From Anaerolineae bacterium (GTDB taxonomy: Bacteria > Chloroflexota > Anaerolineae > SpSt-313): a stretch of 14,131 bases of DNA. Below, one piece after another: positions 6,999 through 14,116 of the stretch. Position 1 is the stretch's first letter. Every line of letters begins with the position of its first letter. The notes beneath the pieces were generated by a model. It was not told the DNA's origin. It did no database searches and was given only the letters and a program-made list of their open reading frames with translations. Both the position numbers and the translations under genes were made by a program. The stretch is from assembly GCA_023511475.1 (NCBI GenBank), contig JAIMBM010000025.1, forward strand, positions 1 through 14,131. Reading direction: 5' to 3'.

Positions 6999-7040
6999 AC
7001 CTCTTGCTATTCCTGCACTTGACGCTGATTCGCAAGAGGT
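6999..7040 (+). promoter_or_regulatory. Inverted repeat covering the SD of the PDZ-Lon gene
   Basis: Perfect 9-bp arms ACCTCTTGC (6999-7007) and GCAAGAGGT (7032-7040) are separated by 24 nt and extendable by one G-U pair. The right arm contains the SD core AGAGGT used by the ATG at 7049. In RNA this would pair out the ribosome binding site; in DNA it could be an operator. The repeat is seen directly; the control is inference. Confidence 0.55.
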
Positions 7041-7048
7041 GACCAGCG

Positions 7049-8176
7049 ATGCAGACCCTGCCGCGCAAGGGCGCGCCCGGGCGCAGCGCCCATGCCATGA
7101 TAGGCCTTGCCGTCATCATGCTGCCGCTAGCGGTCGGCGCAGGCTACCTGCTGCCGAGCCCTGTGGCGCTGGTGACCCCCGGCCCCGTGGAGCCGGTCGA
7201 TACGCTGATCACCATCGCCGGGCGCTCCTACGAACCCGCGGGGCGGCTGTACCTGACTTCCCTCCGCCTGACCCTCGAGCCGCGCCTTGGCCACTTTTTG
7301 CTGGCGCAGCTCCACTCCGATGCCATCACTGTGCCCAGGGAAGAGGTCGTGCCGGCCGGCGTGAGCCGGGAAGAGCTCCTCAGGCTCAGCCAGCGCCTGC
7401 TGGCGGAGAGCCATATCATCGCCCAGGCGGTCGCGCTGCGGCAGGCGGGCTATGAGGTCCGGCTCGGCAGTGCGCAGGTCGAGGTCGTCGCCACCGTCCC
7501 GGGTACGCCAGCCGAGGGCCACCTGGAGCCGGGCGATGTGATCGAGGCGGTCGATGGCGAGAGCATAGCCACGACAGCCGAGCTGGTCAGCATCGTCCAG
7601 GGGCGTGTGAACGGCGAGCCGGTCACCCTGCGGGTGCGTCGGGGCCGGCAGAGCACGTCCGTCACGCTGCGGGTGCTGCGCGGCCCGCTCGACACTGAAG
7701 GGCCGGTGCTGGGCGCAGTGACGGTGACCCGCGGGCTCGACTGCCGGGCGCCGCTCGAGATCAAGGTTGATGGCGGCCCGCTCTCTGGCGGGCCGTCCGG
7801 CGGGCTGATCTATGCCCTCGGCATCTACAACGCCCTGGCCACGGAGGATATCACACGCGGACATCGCGTCGCCGGCGCCGGCACCCTCCGCCTCAACGGC
7901 ACTGTCGGCCCGACGGGGGGTGTGCCCCTCAAGGTGCGGGCGGCAGAGGACGCCGGGGCGGAGTACTTTCTGGTTCCAGCGGAAGACGAGGCGGCGGCGC
8001 GGGCGGCTGCGAACGAGATGGAGATCATCCCCGTTCACACTTTCAGGGGTGCCCTTGAGGCCCTCAAGGCGCTGGACGCGGCGCCTGGCCGCCGCGGCCC
8101 AGCCGTGCCCACGCGCGGAGATACCACCCTCGCCCACAACAGCCAACTCCATTACAGGACGGCCCCTCCCACGTGA
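7049..8176 (+). CDS. Membrane-anchored PDZ-domain Lon-type (S16) serine protease, YlbL-like
   Basis: A 375-residue protein with one N-terminal transmembrane anchor (about 17-37), an extracytoplasmic N-terminal region, a PDZ domain (about 140-210, with GHLEPGDVIEAVDG at 157-170) and a C-terminal Lon proteolytic domain (about 225-345). The catalytic Ser-Lys dyad is visible: S250 in GGPSGG and K295 in GGVPLK. Such YlbL-type proteins are common in Firmicutes and Actinobacteria and resemble the protease that acts in envelope and cell-division control; the substrate here is unknown. A 30-residue tail beyond the Lon domain is low-complexity. ATG 7049 has an AGAGGTGA SD that sits in the inverted repeat at 6999-7040. 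It follows the BON and small-protein genes on the same strand. The IS begins about 150 bp after its stop and does not disrupt it. Confidence 0.92.
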   Translation: MQTLPRKGAPGRSAHAMIGLAVIMLPLAVGAGYLLPSPVALVTPGPVEPVDTLITIAGRSYEPAGRLYLTSLRLTLEPRLGHFLLAQLHSDAITVPREEVVPAGVSREELLRLSQRLLAESHIIAQAVALRQAGYEVRLGSAQVEVVATVPGTPAEGHLEPGDVIEAVDGESIATTAELVSIVQGRVNGEPVTLRVRRGRQSTSVTLRVLRGPLDTEGPVLGAVTVTRGLDCRAPLEIKVDGGPLSGGPSGGLIYALGIYNALATEDITRGHRVAGAGTLRLNGTVGPTGGVPLKVRAAEDAGAEYFLVPAEDEAAARAAANEMEIIPVHTFRGALEALKALDAAPGRRGPAVPTRGDTTLAHNSQLHYRTAPPT

Positions 8177-8193
8177 GGGCATGAGATGCCCTC
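8175..8193 (+). terminator. Weak hairpin at the end of the PDZ-Lon gene
   Basis: GAGGGCAT-GAG-ATGCCCTC is a perfect 8-bp stem that overlaps the TGA stop (8174-8176). No real U-tract follows (TCGGGCTTC), so a Rho-independent terminator is only possible. Confidence 0.3.
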
Positions 8194-8199
8194 TCGGGC

Positions 8200-8214
8200 T
8201 TCAGGGGCGGACAG
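8200..8214 (+). repeat. 15-bp dispersed repeat, copy 4
   Basis: TTCAGGGGCGGACAG is identical to 2720-2734, over 5 kb away. It lies between the protease stop and the strong hairpin at 8269-8304, which shows that the repeat family is not confined to the 2.5-3.2 kb region. Confidence 0.7.
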
Positions 8215-8268
8215 GTAGCGCCACGGGCGCGACCAAGGCACTCGCGGGGCAGTGCCCCATCCCCCCGG

Positions 8269-8304
8269 CCCCCTTCCCCGCCGCTGAGACGGCGGGGAAG
8301 GGGG
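8269..8304 (+). terminator. Strong 15-bp hairpin downstream of PDZ-Lon gene
   Basis: CCCCCTTCCCCGCCG (8269-8283) and its perfect complement (8290-8304) flank a 6-nt loop. It is followed by CGTTCTTTCCT, a short pyrimidine/T-rich run. It is a plausible transcription terminator for the protease operon, or another palindrome of the local repeat set. The IS left end starts 21 bp downstream, so it also lies in the path of any transcript entering the element. Confidence 0.5.
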
Positions 8305-8324
8305 CGTTCTTTCCTATGGAGGGG

Positions 8325-8345
8325 CTCGAGTTTGGCCTTTTGGCG
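8325..8345 (+). repeat. IS left terminal inverted repeat
   Basis: It begins CTCGAGTTTGGCCTTTTGG and matches the complement of the right end at 18 of 21 positions. The first mismatch is at base 6. Confidence 0.65.
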
Positions 8346-8352
8346 CAGGGGG

Positions 8353-8381
8353 TTGAAAAAGGGACACCTTTCCGGTAGGAT
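8353..8381 (+). promoter_or_regulatory. Transposase promoter inside the IS left end
   Basis: TTGAAA (8353-8358), a 17-bp spacer and TAGGAT (8376-8381) form a good sigma70-like promoter. The predicted start is near 8388, leaving a leader of about 35 nt. The left arm of the inverted repeat at 8361-8419 lies inside the spacer and so would not be transcribed from this promoter. Confidence 0.55.
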
Positions 8382-8419
8382 ATGGTTGACTATAACAGAC
8401 CCGCCTAGAAAGGTGTCCC
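8361..8419 (+). promoter_or_regulatory. Inverted repeat masking the transposase SD on read-through RNA
   Basis: Perfect 12-bp arms GGGACACCTTTC (8361-8372) and GAAAGGTGTCCC (8408-8419) are separated by 35 nt. The right arm contains the only SD-like sequence (AAAGG) and ends 3 nt before the ATG at 8423. Only transcripts starting upstream of 8361 carry both arms. This is the layout known from IS10 and IS50, where outside transcripts fold up the ribosome binding site. Confidence 0.65.
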
Positions 8420-8422
8420 GAG

Positions 8423-9853
8423 ATGGAGTCTATCACGAATGTCACAGAGTTTCCAGCGCTGTTGGGCGAGCTGATGTTGCTTCTGGCAGCCCACCGTGGT
8501 GCCTTCCGCCAGCAGCGCACCTTCCTGCGCGCGCTTGCCCTGGTGTTCGCCGAGGTCTTTGCCTTCGGTCGTCACACCGTCACGCAACTGCTCCTTACTC
8601 TCGGATGCACCGACTGCGATTGGGCCGGATGGCACCGCCTCTTCAGCCGCTTCCGGTTTCGGGAGGAGGTCCTCACGCGGTGCCTGTTCCGTGAGACGGT
8701 GAACCACACACGCCCGGATGAGCACTATGTCGTGGTCGTGGACGGGACCCAGATCCCGCGCAGCAGCAGGAAGATGCCCGGCACGAGTTGGATGAAGGCT
8801 CCCCGCACGCCCATCTTCCGAAAAGGCATCCACCGCGCCCAGCGCTTCCTGCACGGGGCGTGGCTCACCCCGTCCGAGGACGGTTACACCCGGGCGGTGC
8901 CGCTGCGCCTCCTGCCTGCCTTCCCGGAGAAGGCCGTTCCTGCGGAGGCGCCGCCTCGCCGGGAGTGGGCAGCGGCCTTGGAGTTCCTGAGATGGGTGCG
9001 TCAAGGGCTGAACGAACTCGGACGGCGTGCCCAGCGGGTGCTGGCCCTGGCAGACGGGGCCTTTGACGTAGTCGACTTCTGGCGGGGCCTGCCGGAGAAC
9101 GTCGATCTAGTGGTTCGGACCGCCCGTAACCGTTGTCTGTACGGGCTGCCGACACGTCGCCAGGGGCGGGGACGTCCTGCGCTGTATGGCGAACGGCAGC
9201 CACCGCCGGAGGCGTTCCTGCGAGAGCGCTCAGCCTTCAAGCGGGTGACGATCCGGGTGCGGGGCCGCAACCAACCGCTGCGTTACCGTGTCGTGGGCCC
9301 GGTGTTGCGTGAGGGCCTGGCAGATCGTCCCTTGTTCCTGATCGTGGTAGGGGGCCAGCAGTGGAGGGTCGGGAAGCGACGGCTGAGGGTGCGACGTCGG
9401 GAGCCGGCGTTCTACCTGGTGTCGGCGGTGTGGCGGGGCGACACCTGGGTCCTGCCGATGGAGATTGAGGAACTGCTGGCGTGGTTGTGGCAGCGTTGGG
9501 AGGTAGAGGTTTGCCATCGGGAGATGAAGAGCGGCCTGGGCGTAGGGGAGAAGCAGTGCTGGACCCGTCGGTCGGCGGTGGTGTCGGTGCAGTGGGGCGC
9601 CTGGGTGTATGGGGTGTTAGTGTTAGCCGGGTACCGGGCGTGGGGGTTGCTGGGAGGTCCCCCAGCTCCGGCGCGGTGGTGGCGGGGTTCACGGCGGTGG
9701 TCGTTGAACACCCTGTGGCGGGGCTACCGGGCGGAGCTATGGGGGACGAAGGAATTTCGGCCCCTTTGGACAGGGACGGGAGACAACTGGCTGAAAAAAG
9801 AGGCCTGGCTGGCGGCTTTGTCCAATGCAGTGCCCGCAGCAGCCCGAATCTGA
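8423..9853 (+). CDS. IS4-like DDE transposase
   Basis: A 476-residue transposase with an RNase H-like DDE core, which cuts and joins the element ends in a cut-and-paste reaction. Candidate catalytic residues are D107 in VVVVDGTQ, D211 in ALADGAFD and E362. E362 fits the IS4 signature spacing R358-x3-E362-x6-K369, although the usual leading Tyr is replaced. A long, beta-rich insertion lies between D211 and E362, as in IS4-type enzymes. The frame is uninterrupted, so the element may be active. ATG 8423 starts just after the hairpin arm that holds the SD. A small GGCCG-AAA-CGGCC hairpin follows the stop at once (9854-9866). The IS701 family is the main alternative assignment. Confidence 0.88.
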   Translation: MESITNVTEFPALLGELMLLLAAHRGAFRQQRTFLRALALVFAEVFAFGRHTVTQLLLTLGCTDCDWAGWHRLFSRFRFREEVLTRCLFRETVNHTRPDEHYVVVVDGTQIPRSSRKMPGTSWMKAPRTPIFRKGIHRAQRFLHGAWLTPSEDGYTRAVPLRLLPAFPEKAVPAEAPPRREWAAALEFLRWVRQGLNELGRRAQRVLALADGAFDVVDFWRGLPENVDLVVRTARNRCLYGLPTRRQGRGRPALYGERQPPPEAFLRERSAFKRVTIRVRGRNQPLRYRVVGPVLREGLADRPLFLIVVGGQQWRVGKRRLRVRRREPAFYLVSAVWRGDTWVLPMEIEELLAWLWQRWEVEVCHREMKSGLGVGEKQCWTRRSAVVSVQWGAWVYGVLVLAGYRAWGLLGGPPAPARWWRGSRRWSLNTLWRGYRAELWGTKEFRPLWTGTGDNWLKKEAWLAALSNAVPAAARI

Positions 9854-9908
9854 GGCCGAAACGGCCCTTCTCGGCCCTTACAGAGCCACAAAACGCACCG
9901 TCAAGCGC

Positions 9909-9929
9909 CCCCAAAAAGCCAAAGTCGAG
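9909..9929 (-). repeat. IS right terminal inverted repeat
   Basis: Read on the minus strand from 9929 it begins CTCGACTTTGGCTTTTTGG, pairing with the left end at 8325-8345. It lies 56 bp after the transposase stop. Confidence 0.65.
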
Positions 9930-10011
9930 GGGAATGCCCCAGGGGGATTGCTCGCCGGCCATCGGATCGCCAGCACAACCTGAGATTCGAGCTCCCGGAG
10001 GTCACAACGGC

Positions 10012-11064
10012 ATGACGGCGGATCGCATCCTCGCCATGGACATCGGCGGCGGCACGCAGGACATCCTCATCTACGACCCCGCGCAGCCGGCCGAGAACTC
10101 GGTACAGCTCGTGCTGCCCGCACCTACCGCGCTCGTAGCGGGTCAGATCCGCCGGGCTACCGCAGCAGGTCGCCCCGTGTTCCTTACGGGCGACCTCATG
10201 GGGGGCGGCGCCTGCGTGAGCGCCCTCAAACGACACCTCGCGGCCGGCCTCCCCGCCTATGCCACCCCCGCCGCCGCCCTCACCGTGCGGGACAACCTCG
10301 ACGAGGTCCGCCGCCGGGGGGTGCAGATCGTGGAGGAGCTGCCAGATCCCTCGGCCGTCGTCATCGGCACCGGGGACGTCGACCTGACTGCGCTGCGGGA
10401 GGTCCTGGCGCGCTACGACGTCACGCTGCCGGAGAGGATCGCCATCGCCGTGCAGGACCACGGCGAATGCCTCGTCGGCCAGAACCGCGCCCTGCGTTTT
10501 CGCCTGTGGCGGGACTGCATCCTCGCCGGCGGAGCGCTCCGCGATCTCGCCTACACCTCCCCTCCGGCGCGCTTTACCCGCATGCGAGCGGTCCAGCGCG
10601 CGGCGCCGGGCGCCATCGTCATGGACACGGCCGCCGCGGCCATCTGGGGGGCCCTCTGCGACCCGGCCGTCGCTGCCCGACGAGACGACGGCCTGATCGT
10701 CGTCAACGTCGGCAATCAGCACGTCGTGGCGGCGCTGGTGCGCGGCGAGCGCATCTACGGCCTCTGCGAGCACCATACCGTGCTCGTCGACCGCCCCAAG
10801 CTACAGCAGCTCCTCAGGGCCCTCTACGACGGAACCATCAACGACGAGGCCGTGCGCGCCGACAACGGCCACGGCGCCGCGGTCCACCCCGAGCACCGGC
10901 CATGGTCCCGGGTCCCCTTTGTTGCCGTGACCGGTCCGCGGCGCGTCCTCGCCGGCGGCCTCGGATACCACTTTGCTGCCCCATATGGGAACATGATGCT
11001 CAGCGGGGCCTTCGGCCTCGCTGCAGCCGCAAGCGGGAGGGAGCGGCTATGGCCATCATCATGA
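10012..11064 (+). CDS. DUF1786 domain protein, actin/Hsp70-fold type, function unknown
   Basis: A 350-residue protein. The N-terminus LAMDIGGGTQDILIYD (D10, G12-G14, T15, D17) is a phosphate-binding loop of the actin/Hsp70/sugar-kinase ATPase superfamily. A second such strand-turn, VVNVGNQHVVAALV, lies near residues 225-240. The overall pattern matches the DUF1786 family, whose members are often labelled as related to pyruvate formate-lyase activating enzyme. There is no radical SAM CxxxCxxC motif here, so that label should not be copied. I infer nucleotide binding, but the role is unknown. ATG 10012 is chosen from GGAGG 10 nt upstream and from the start of the fold; the frame runs open back into the IS but that part is transposon sequence. 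The 3' end overlaps the next gene by 16 bp, so the two are co-translated. The IS lies 82 bp upstream and may have separated the gene from its promoter. Confidence 0.82.
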   Translation: MTADRILAMDIGGGTQDILIYDPAQPAENSVQLVLPAPTALVAGQIRRATAAGRPVFLTGDLMGGGACVSALKRHLAAGLPAYATPAAALTVRDNLDEVRRRGVQIVEELPDPSAVVIGTGDVDLTALREVLARYDVTLPERIAIAVQDHGECLVGQNRALRFRLWRDCILAGGALRDLAYTSPPARFTRMRAVQRAAPGAIVMDTAAAAIWGALCDPAVAARRDDGLIVVNVGNQHVVAALVRGERIYGLCEHHTVLVDRPKLQQLLRALYDGTINDEAVRADNGHGAAVHPEHRPWSRVPFVAVTGPRRVLAGGLGYHFAAPYGNMMLSGAFGLAAAASGRERLWPSS

Positions 11065-11972
11065 GCGTCCTCGGACCCGTACCCACATCGAGCCTCGGCA
11101 TGATCCTGCCGCACGAGCACCTCTTCACCGACCTGCGCGGGCCGGGGCCATGGGACTATTCCAGCATCGACCCCGGCCACGTCGTGAGGCGCCTTGCGCC
11201 CCTGATCGAAGAGATCAAGGCGCAGGGGGTGACGGCCCTTGTCGAAGCCACACCCCCGTGCGTCGGGCGGCATGTGCCTGCGCTCGAGGCGGTCGCCAAG
11301 GCAACGGGCCTGCCCATCGTCGCCGCGACCGGCGCCTACCGCGACCCCTTCCTCCCGCAGGCCATGCGAGAGCTGCCACGGGAAGCGCTGACCGAGATGA
11401 TGCTCGAGGAGCTCACCGAGGGCATCGGCAACTCTCGGGTGCGGGCGGGCCTGATCAAGCTCGGCGCATCGGATGAAGGCCTCACTCCAGTCGAGGAGCG
11501 CCTGCTCCGCGCGGCCGCTCAGGCCTCCCTGCGGACCGGCGCCGCCATTGCCAGCCACACGACGGCGGGTTTCGCAGCGCTCCGGCAGGCCGTGATACTT
11601 GAGGAAGAAGGGCTCGATCTCGCGCGCTTTGTCTGGGTGCACGCCCACTGCGAGCCAGACGTCGAGTTGCACGTCCAGCTCGCCAGGCGCGGCGTATATG
11701 TCGAGTACGACGCCATCGGCTCGCCCGACTGGCCCGACGCTTCCTTCATCCGCCTCCTGCAGCGGCTGTGGGATGCCGGCTGCGGCAGCCGGATCCTGCT
11801 CTCGCAGGACGCCGGATGGTACCAGCCAGGTGATCCCGAGGCGCCTATCCGGGGCTACGGATATCTGGCCGGATCGTTCGTGCCCGCCCTGCGCTCTGCT
11901 GGCTTTGACGAGGCCGCCATCAGTACCATGACTGTGGAGAACCCGCAGCGGGCCTTCGCCCTCGAAGCCTAG
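11049..11972 (+). CDS. Phosphotriesterase-family metal-dependent hydrolase
   Basis: A 307-residue amidohydrolase-superfamily TIM barrel of the phosphotriesterase (PTE) family, predicted binuclear metalloenzyme. All expected ligands are visible: H22 and H24 in LPHEHLF, the candidate bridging (carboxylated) lysine K137 in LIKLGA, H170 in ASHT, H198 or H200 in VHAH, and D254 in SQDAGW. Homologues hydrolyse lactones, phosphotriesters or other esters; a lactonase is the likeliest native role, but the substrate is not readable. ATG 11049 has GGGAGGG upstream; ATG 11061, overlapping the previous stop as ATGA, is an alternative. Either way translation is coupled to the DUF1786 gene. It converges on the M42 peptidase gene with a 26-bp gap that contains a small CGCGC/GCGCG dyad. 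Length and motifs are complete. Confidence 0.9.
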   Translation: MAIIMSVLGPVPTSSLGMILPHEHLFTDLRGPGPWDYSSIDPGHVVRRLAPLIEEIKAQGVTALVEATPPCVGRHVPALEAVAKATGLPIVAATGAYRDPFLPQAMRELPREALTEMMLEELTEGIGNSRVRAGLIKLGASDEGLTPVEERLLRAAAQASLRTGAAIASHTTAGFAALRQAVILEEEGLDLARFVWVHAHCEPDVELHVQLARRGVYVEYDAIGSPDWPDASFIRLLQRLWDAGCGSRILLSQDAGWYQPGDPEAPIRGYGYLAGSFVPALRSAGFDEAAISTMTVENPQRAFALEA

Positions 11973-11998
11973 GTCCCGGTGACGCGCGTCTGCGCGCC

Positions 11999-13072
11999 CT
12001 ACGGCGCGAGCTCCGCCACCCGCTGCGCATCGAGGCGCCGGACCAGCTCCACGACCAGCCGGGCCGTCGCGTCATAGTCATCCCGGCTGATGATCCCCTG
12101 ATGGCTGTGGATATGGCGCGCGGGTACGCCGAGGACTACCGAGGGCACGCCCCGGGCATTGACATGGATGGGGCCCCCATCGGTAGCGCCCCGCTGCATC
12201 ACATCGATCTGCAGCGGGATGCCGAGCTCCCGCGCCACGTCAATGACGAGGTCGCGCAGCCGCAGGTTGGGAATCATGGCACCATCATAGGCAAGGAGCA
12301 CCGGCCCGGCTCCGAGCCGGACCGCACACTCCTCGGGCTTCATATCCGGCAGATCGCCTGTGAGCCCGACCTCGAGCACAATCCCGACGTCCGGCGCCAC
12401 GGCGAAGGCACTGGTGCGCGCCCCACGGAGGCCCACCTCCTCCTGAACCGTCCCGACGCCGTAGATCGTGTTCGGGTGCGGCTGTCCGGCCAGGGCCCTG
12501 AAGACCTCAACGATGAGCGCGCAGCCCACCCGGTCGTCCCATGCCTTGGCCAGGTATGTGCGGCCGTTGCCCAGGATGGTGAACTCGCTGCGGGGTATGA
12601 TCGGATCGCCGACTCGCACGCCGATCTCCTCAACCTCCTGGCGGCTCGTCGCCCCGATGTCGATGTACATCGCGTCCTTCTCGACGACCTTGTTCCGCTC
12701 TTCCTCCTTGAGGAGGTGCGGCGGCTTGGCGCCGATCTGGCCGACTACATCCCCCTTGTAGGTCTTGACCACCACCTGCTGGGCGAGGAGCACCTGGTCC
12801 CACCAGCCACCTAGCGGCATAAAGCGGATAAAGCCGCCATCGGTTATGTAGCGAACCATGAAGCCGACCTCGTCCATGTGCCCGGCCAGCATGATCCGTG
12901 GCCGCTCCGATGTGCCAGGGAGCCTGGCGATGAGGCTGCCGAGACCATCCTCTTCGATGTCGGCGGCGAGCCCACTGAGTGCCCGGCGCAGCACTGAGCG
13001 CACCGCACCCTCGTACCCCGGCACGCCGGGGGCGTCGGTGATCTCCTTCAGGAACTGCTCCGTTGCGTCCAC
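11999..13072 (-). CDS. M42-family metallo-aminopeptidase
   Basis: A 357-residue M42 peptidase (TET/YsdC/endoglucanase-type family), a cytoplasmic dinuclear aminopeptidase that normally forms large dodecamers and trims peptides. Visible motifs are H65-x-D67 in AGHMDEVGF, the DD pair 179-180 in KAWDDRVG, the catalytic Glu pair E211/E212 in VQEEVGLRGA, a metal ligand at E234 in LEVGLTGD, and H320 in ARHIHSHQG. E234 replaces the Asp common at that place; a Glu there also occurs in the family, so activity is not excluded. The start is GTG 13072 with AAGGAG 7 nt upstream, which puts the protein at the usual family length. It lies 95 bp downstream of the iolB-like gene on the same strand, so they may share a transcript. 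Peptide specificity is unknown. Confidence 0.93.
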   Translation of the reverse strand: MDATEQFLKEITDAPGVPGYEGAVRSVLRRALSGLAADIEEDGLGSLIARLPGTSERPRIMLAGHMDEVGFMVRYITDGGFIRFMPLGGWWDQVLLAQQVVVKTYKGDVVGQIGAKPPHLLKEEERNKVVEKDAMYIDIGATSRQEVEEIGVRVGDPIIPRSEFTILGNGRTYLAKAWDDRVGCALIVEVFRALAGQPHPNTIYGVGTVQEEVGLRGARTSAFAVAPDVGIVLEVGLTGDLPDMKPEECAVRLGAGPVLLAYDGAMIPNLRLRDLVIDVARELGIPLQIDVMQRGATDGGPIHVNARGVPSVVLGVPARHIHSHQGIISRDDYDATARLVVELVRRLDAQRVAELAP

Positions 13073-13167
13073 CCTGGTCTCCTTTCCGTGTGCCTATCCC
13101 CTTCCCCATCAGGCCACCGCGCCTTCGCGGGTCGGTGCTGGCCGGCCAGATCCCTGTCACTCAGAGG

Positions 13168-13986
13168 TCAGCTCGACGCAGCGACGCGCTCCGGGACGCC
13201 CGCCTCTCGCGCCACCCAGGCATGGTCCGGGTCGAGCGACGAGCGCATCACATGCCCGTCGCCCGCCATGCCCCACAGATAGTGGATGCTGTAGCCTGGC
13301 GCTCCGGCTACCGGATGGTAGCCCACCGCAGCTACAAAGGCCTGCTCGTTGCGCACCACGTGCGCCTCATCGATGCTCCGGTCTGCATTGTAGAGGTACT
13401 GGAGGGCAAAGCCCTGTGGCGGGTCAATCTGATAGAAGGCGACCGATTCGAGCCGCACCTCGTCCGGGTAGCGGTCCTCGTCGTGCTTGTGGGGAGGATA
13501 GGAGGACCACTCGCCAGGTTCGATGAACGTCTCGCCAACCAAGAGTCGACTGCAGGGGAACTCGGGCCCGACGATGGTCGCCACCCTCCGCGTGAAGCGC
13601 CCGGCGCCCTCTGTGTGCTCCTCAACCTGATCGGAAGTGATCAGACGCGGGAGATAGTCAGCGCCTGCAGGAGCCATAAGGATCGCCATGTCGGTCGGCT
13701 TCGTTGCCGCAAGCGTGTACTCGCGGTGCCGAGGGATGTATGCGGCTCTCGCCGGCTCGGCGAAGACGCTGGCACGCGCCAGCCCCCAGCTCTCCTCCCC
13801 AATGCGCACAGTGCAGGCACCGCTGAGGACGACGAGCACCGCCTCCCTTCCGTCTGTGCTGAGCACAAGCTCCTCATCGCGGGGGATGCGCGCGATCCCG
13901 AGCTCGAGATGGCGAAGGCCTGCATCGCCCGGCCCGGCCAGCCTGTTGTAGCCTGGATGGCGCTCATAGGAGAAGACTCGCTCCAA
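13168..13986 (-). CDS. iolB: 5-deoxy-glucuronate isomerase (IolB family)
   Basis: A 272-residue bicupin protein of the IolB family. IolB converts 5-deoxy-D-glucuronate to 2-deoxy-5-keto-D-gluconate in myo-inositol breakdown. The C-terminal cupin carries the metal site: H166 and H168 in YPPHKHDE, E180, and H224 in GYHPV. The surrounding runs (WSSYPPHKHD, DPPQGF, DEAHVVRN, HYLWGMAG) are typical of IolB, and the length matches the family. I chose the TTG start at 13986 because CCTCC on the plus strand gives an SD 8 nt upstream and a promoter reads into it from 14019-14046. Upstream in-frame residues match nothing. No other inositol gene is in the window, but the region to the right is not visible. 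A related uronate or deoxy-sugar isomerase is the alternative. Confidence 0.87.
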   Translation of the reverse strand: MERVFSYERHPGYNRLAGPGDAGLRHLELGIARIPRDEELVLSTDGREAVLVVLSGACTVRIGEESWGLARASVFAEPARAAYIPRHREYTLAATKPTDMAILMAPAGADYLPRLITSDQVEEHTEGAGRFTRRVATIVGPEFPCSRLLVGETFIEPGEWSSYPPHKHDEDRYPDEVRLESVAFYQIDPPQGFALQYLYNADRSIDEAHVVRNEQAFVAAVGYHPVAGAPGYSIHYLWGMAGDGHVMRSSLDPDHAWVAREAGVPERVAASS

Positions 13987-14018
13987 CGCCAACACCTCCA
14001 GAGCCAGAATCGCTGCCC

Positions 14019-14046
14019 ATTGTATGGCAACCAGAGCAGAAGGCAA
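14019..14046 (-). promoter_or_regulatory. iolB: Sigma70-like promoter for the iolB-like gene
   Basis: On the minus strand, TTGCCT (14041-14046), a 16-bp spacer and TACAAT (14019-14024) form a promoter. The predicted start is near 14012, only about 26 nt before the TTG start codon, which supports that start. Confidence 0.5.
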
Positions 14047-14116
14047 GTCGACCGGGCTTGCGCAGCGGGTACCGGTCCAGTGGTGTCTAGGGATGGCACT
14101 GCAGCAGCGGCATGGC

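Larger units (their letters stand above)
8325..9929 (+). mobile_element. IS4-like insertion sequence, about 1.6 kb, apparently intact
   Basis: An element with one full-length DDE transposase gene (8423-9853) bounded by imperfect terminal inverted repeats. The outermost 21 bases of the two ends (8325-8345 and the complement of 9909-9929) match at 18 positions, starting CTCGA(G/C)TTTGGC. The sequence GGGG, possibly AGGGG, flanks both ends and is a candidate short target duplication, but low-complexity context makes the exact boundary uncertain by a few bases. The insertion sits in the intergenic space between the protease and DUF1786 genes, 82 bp upstream of the latter, and breaks no gene I can see. 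No passenger gene is present. Confidence 0.8.

Noticed and set aside
7127..8182. 351-codon minus-strand open frame opposite the PDZ-Lon gene
   Set aside because: The plus strand encodes a complete PDZ-Lon protease with catalytic dyad; the antisense product has no recognisable motif.
10467..11048. Upstream extension of the phosphotriesterase frame
   Set aside because: It overlaps the DUF1786 gene in another frame and is Arg/Pro-rich; family homology starts at 11049.
10012..11064. Annotation as pyruvate formate-lyase activating enzyme
   Set aside because: No radical SAM cysteine motif is present; the visible motif is an actin/Hsp70-type phosphate loop.
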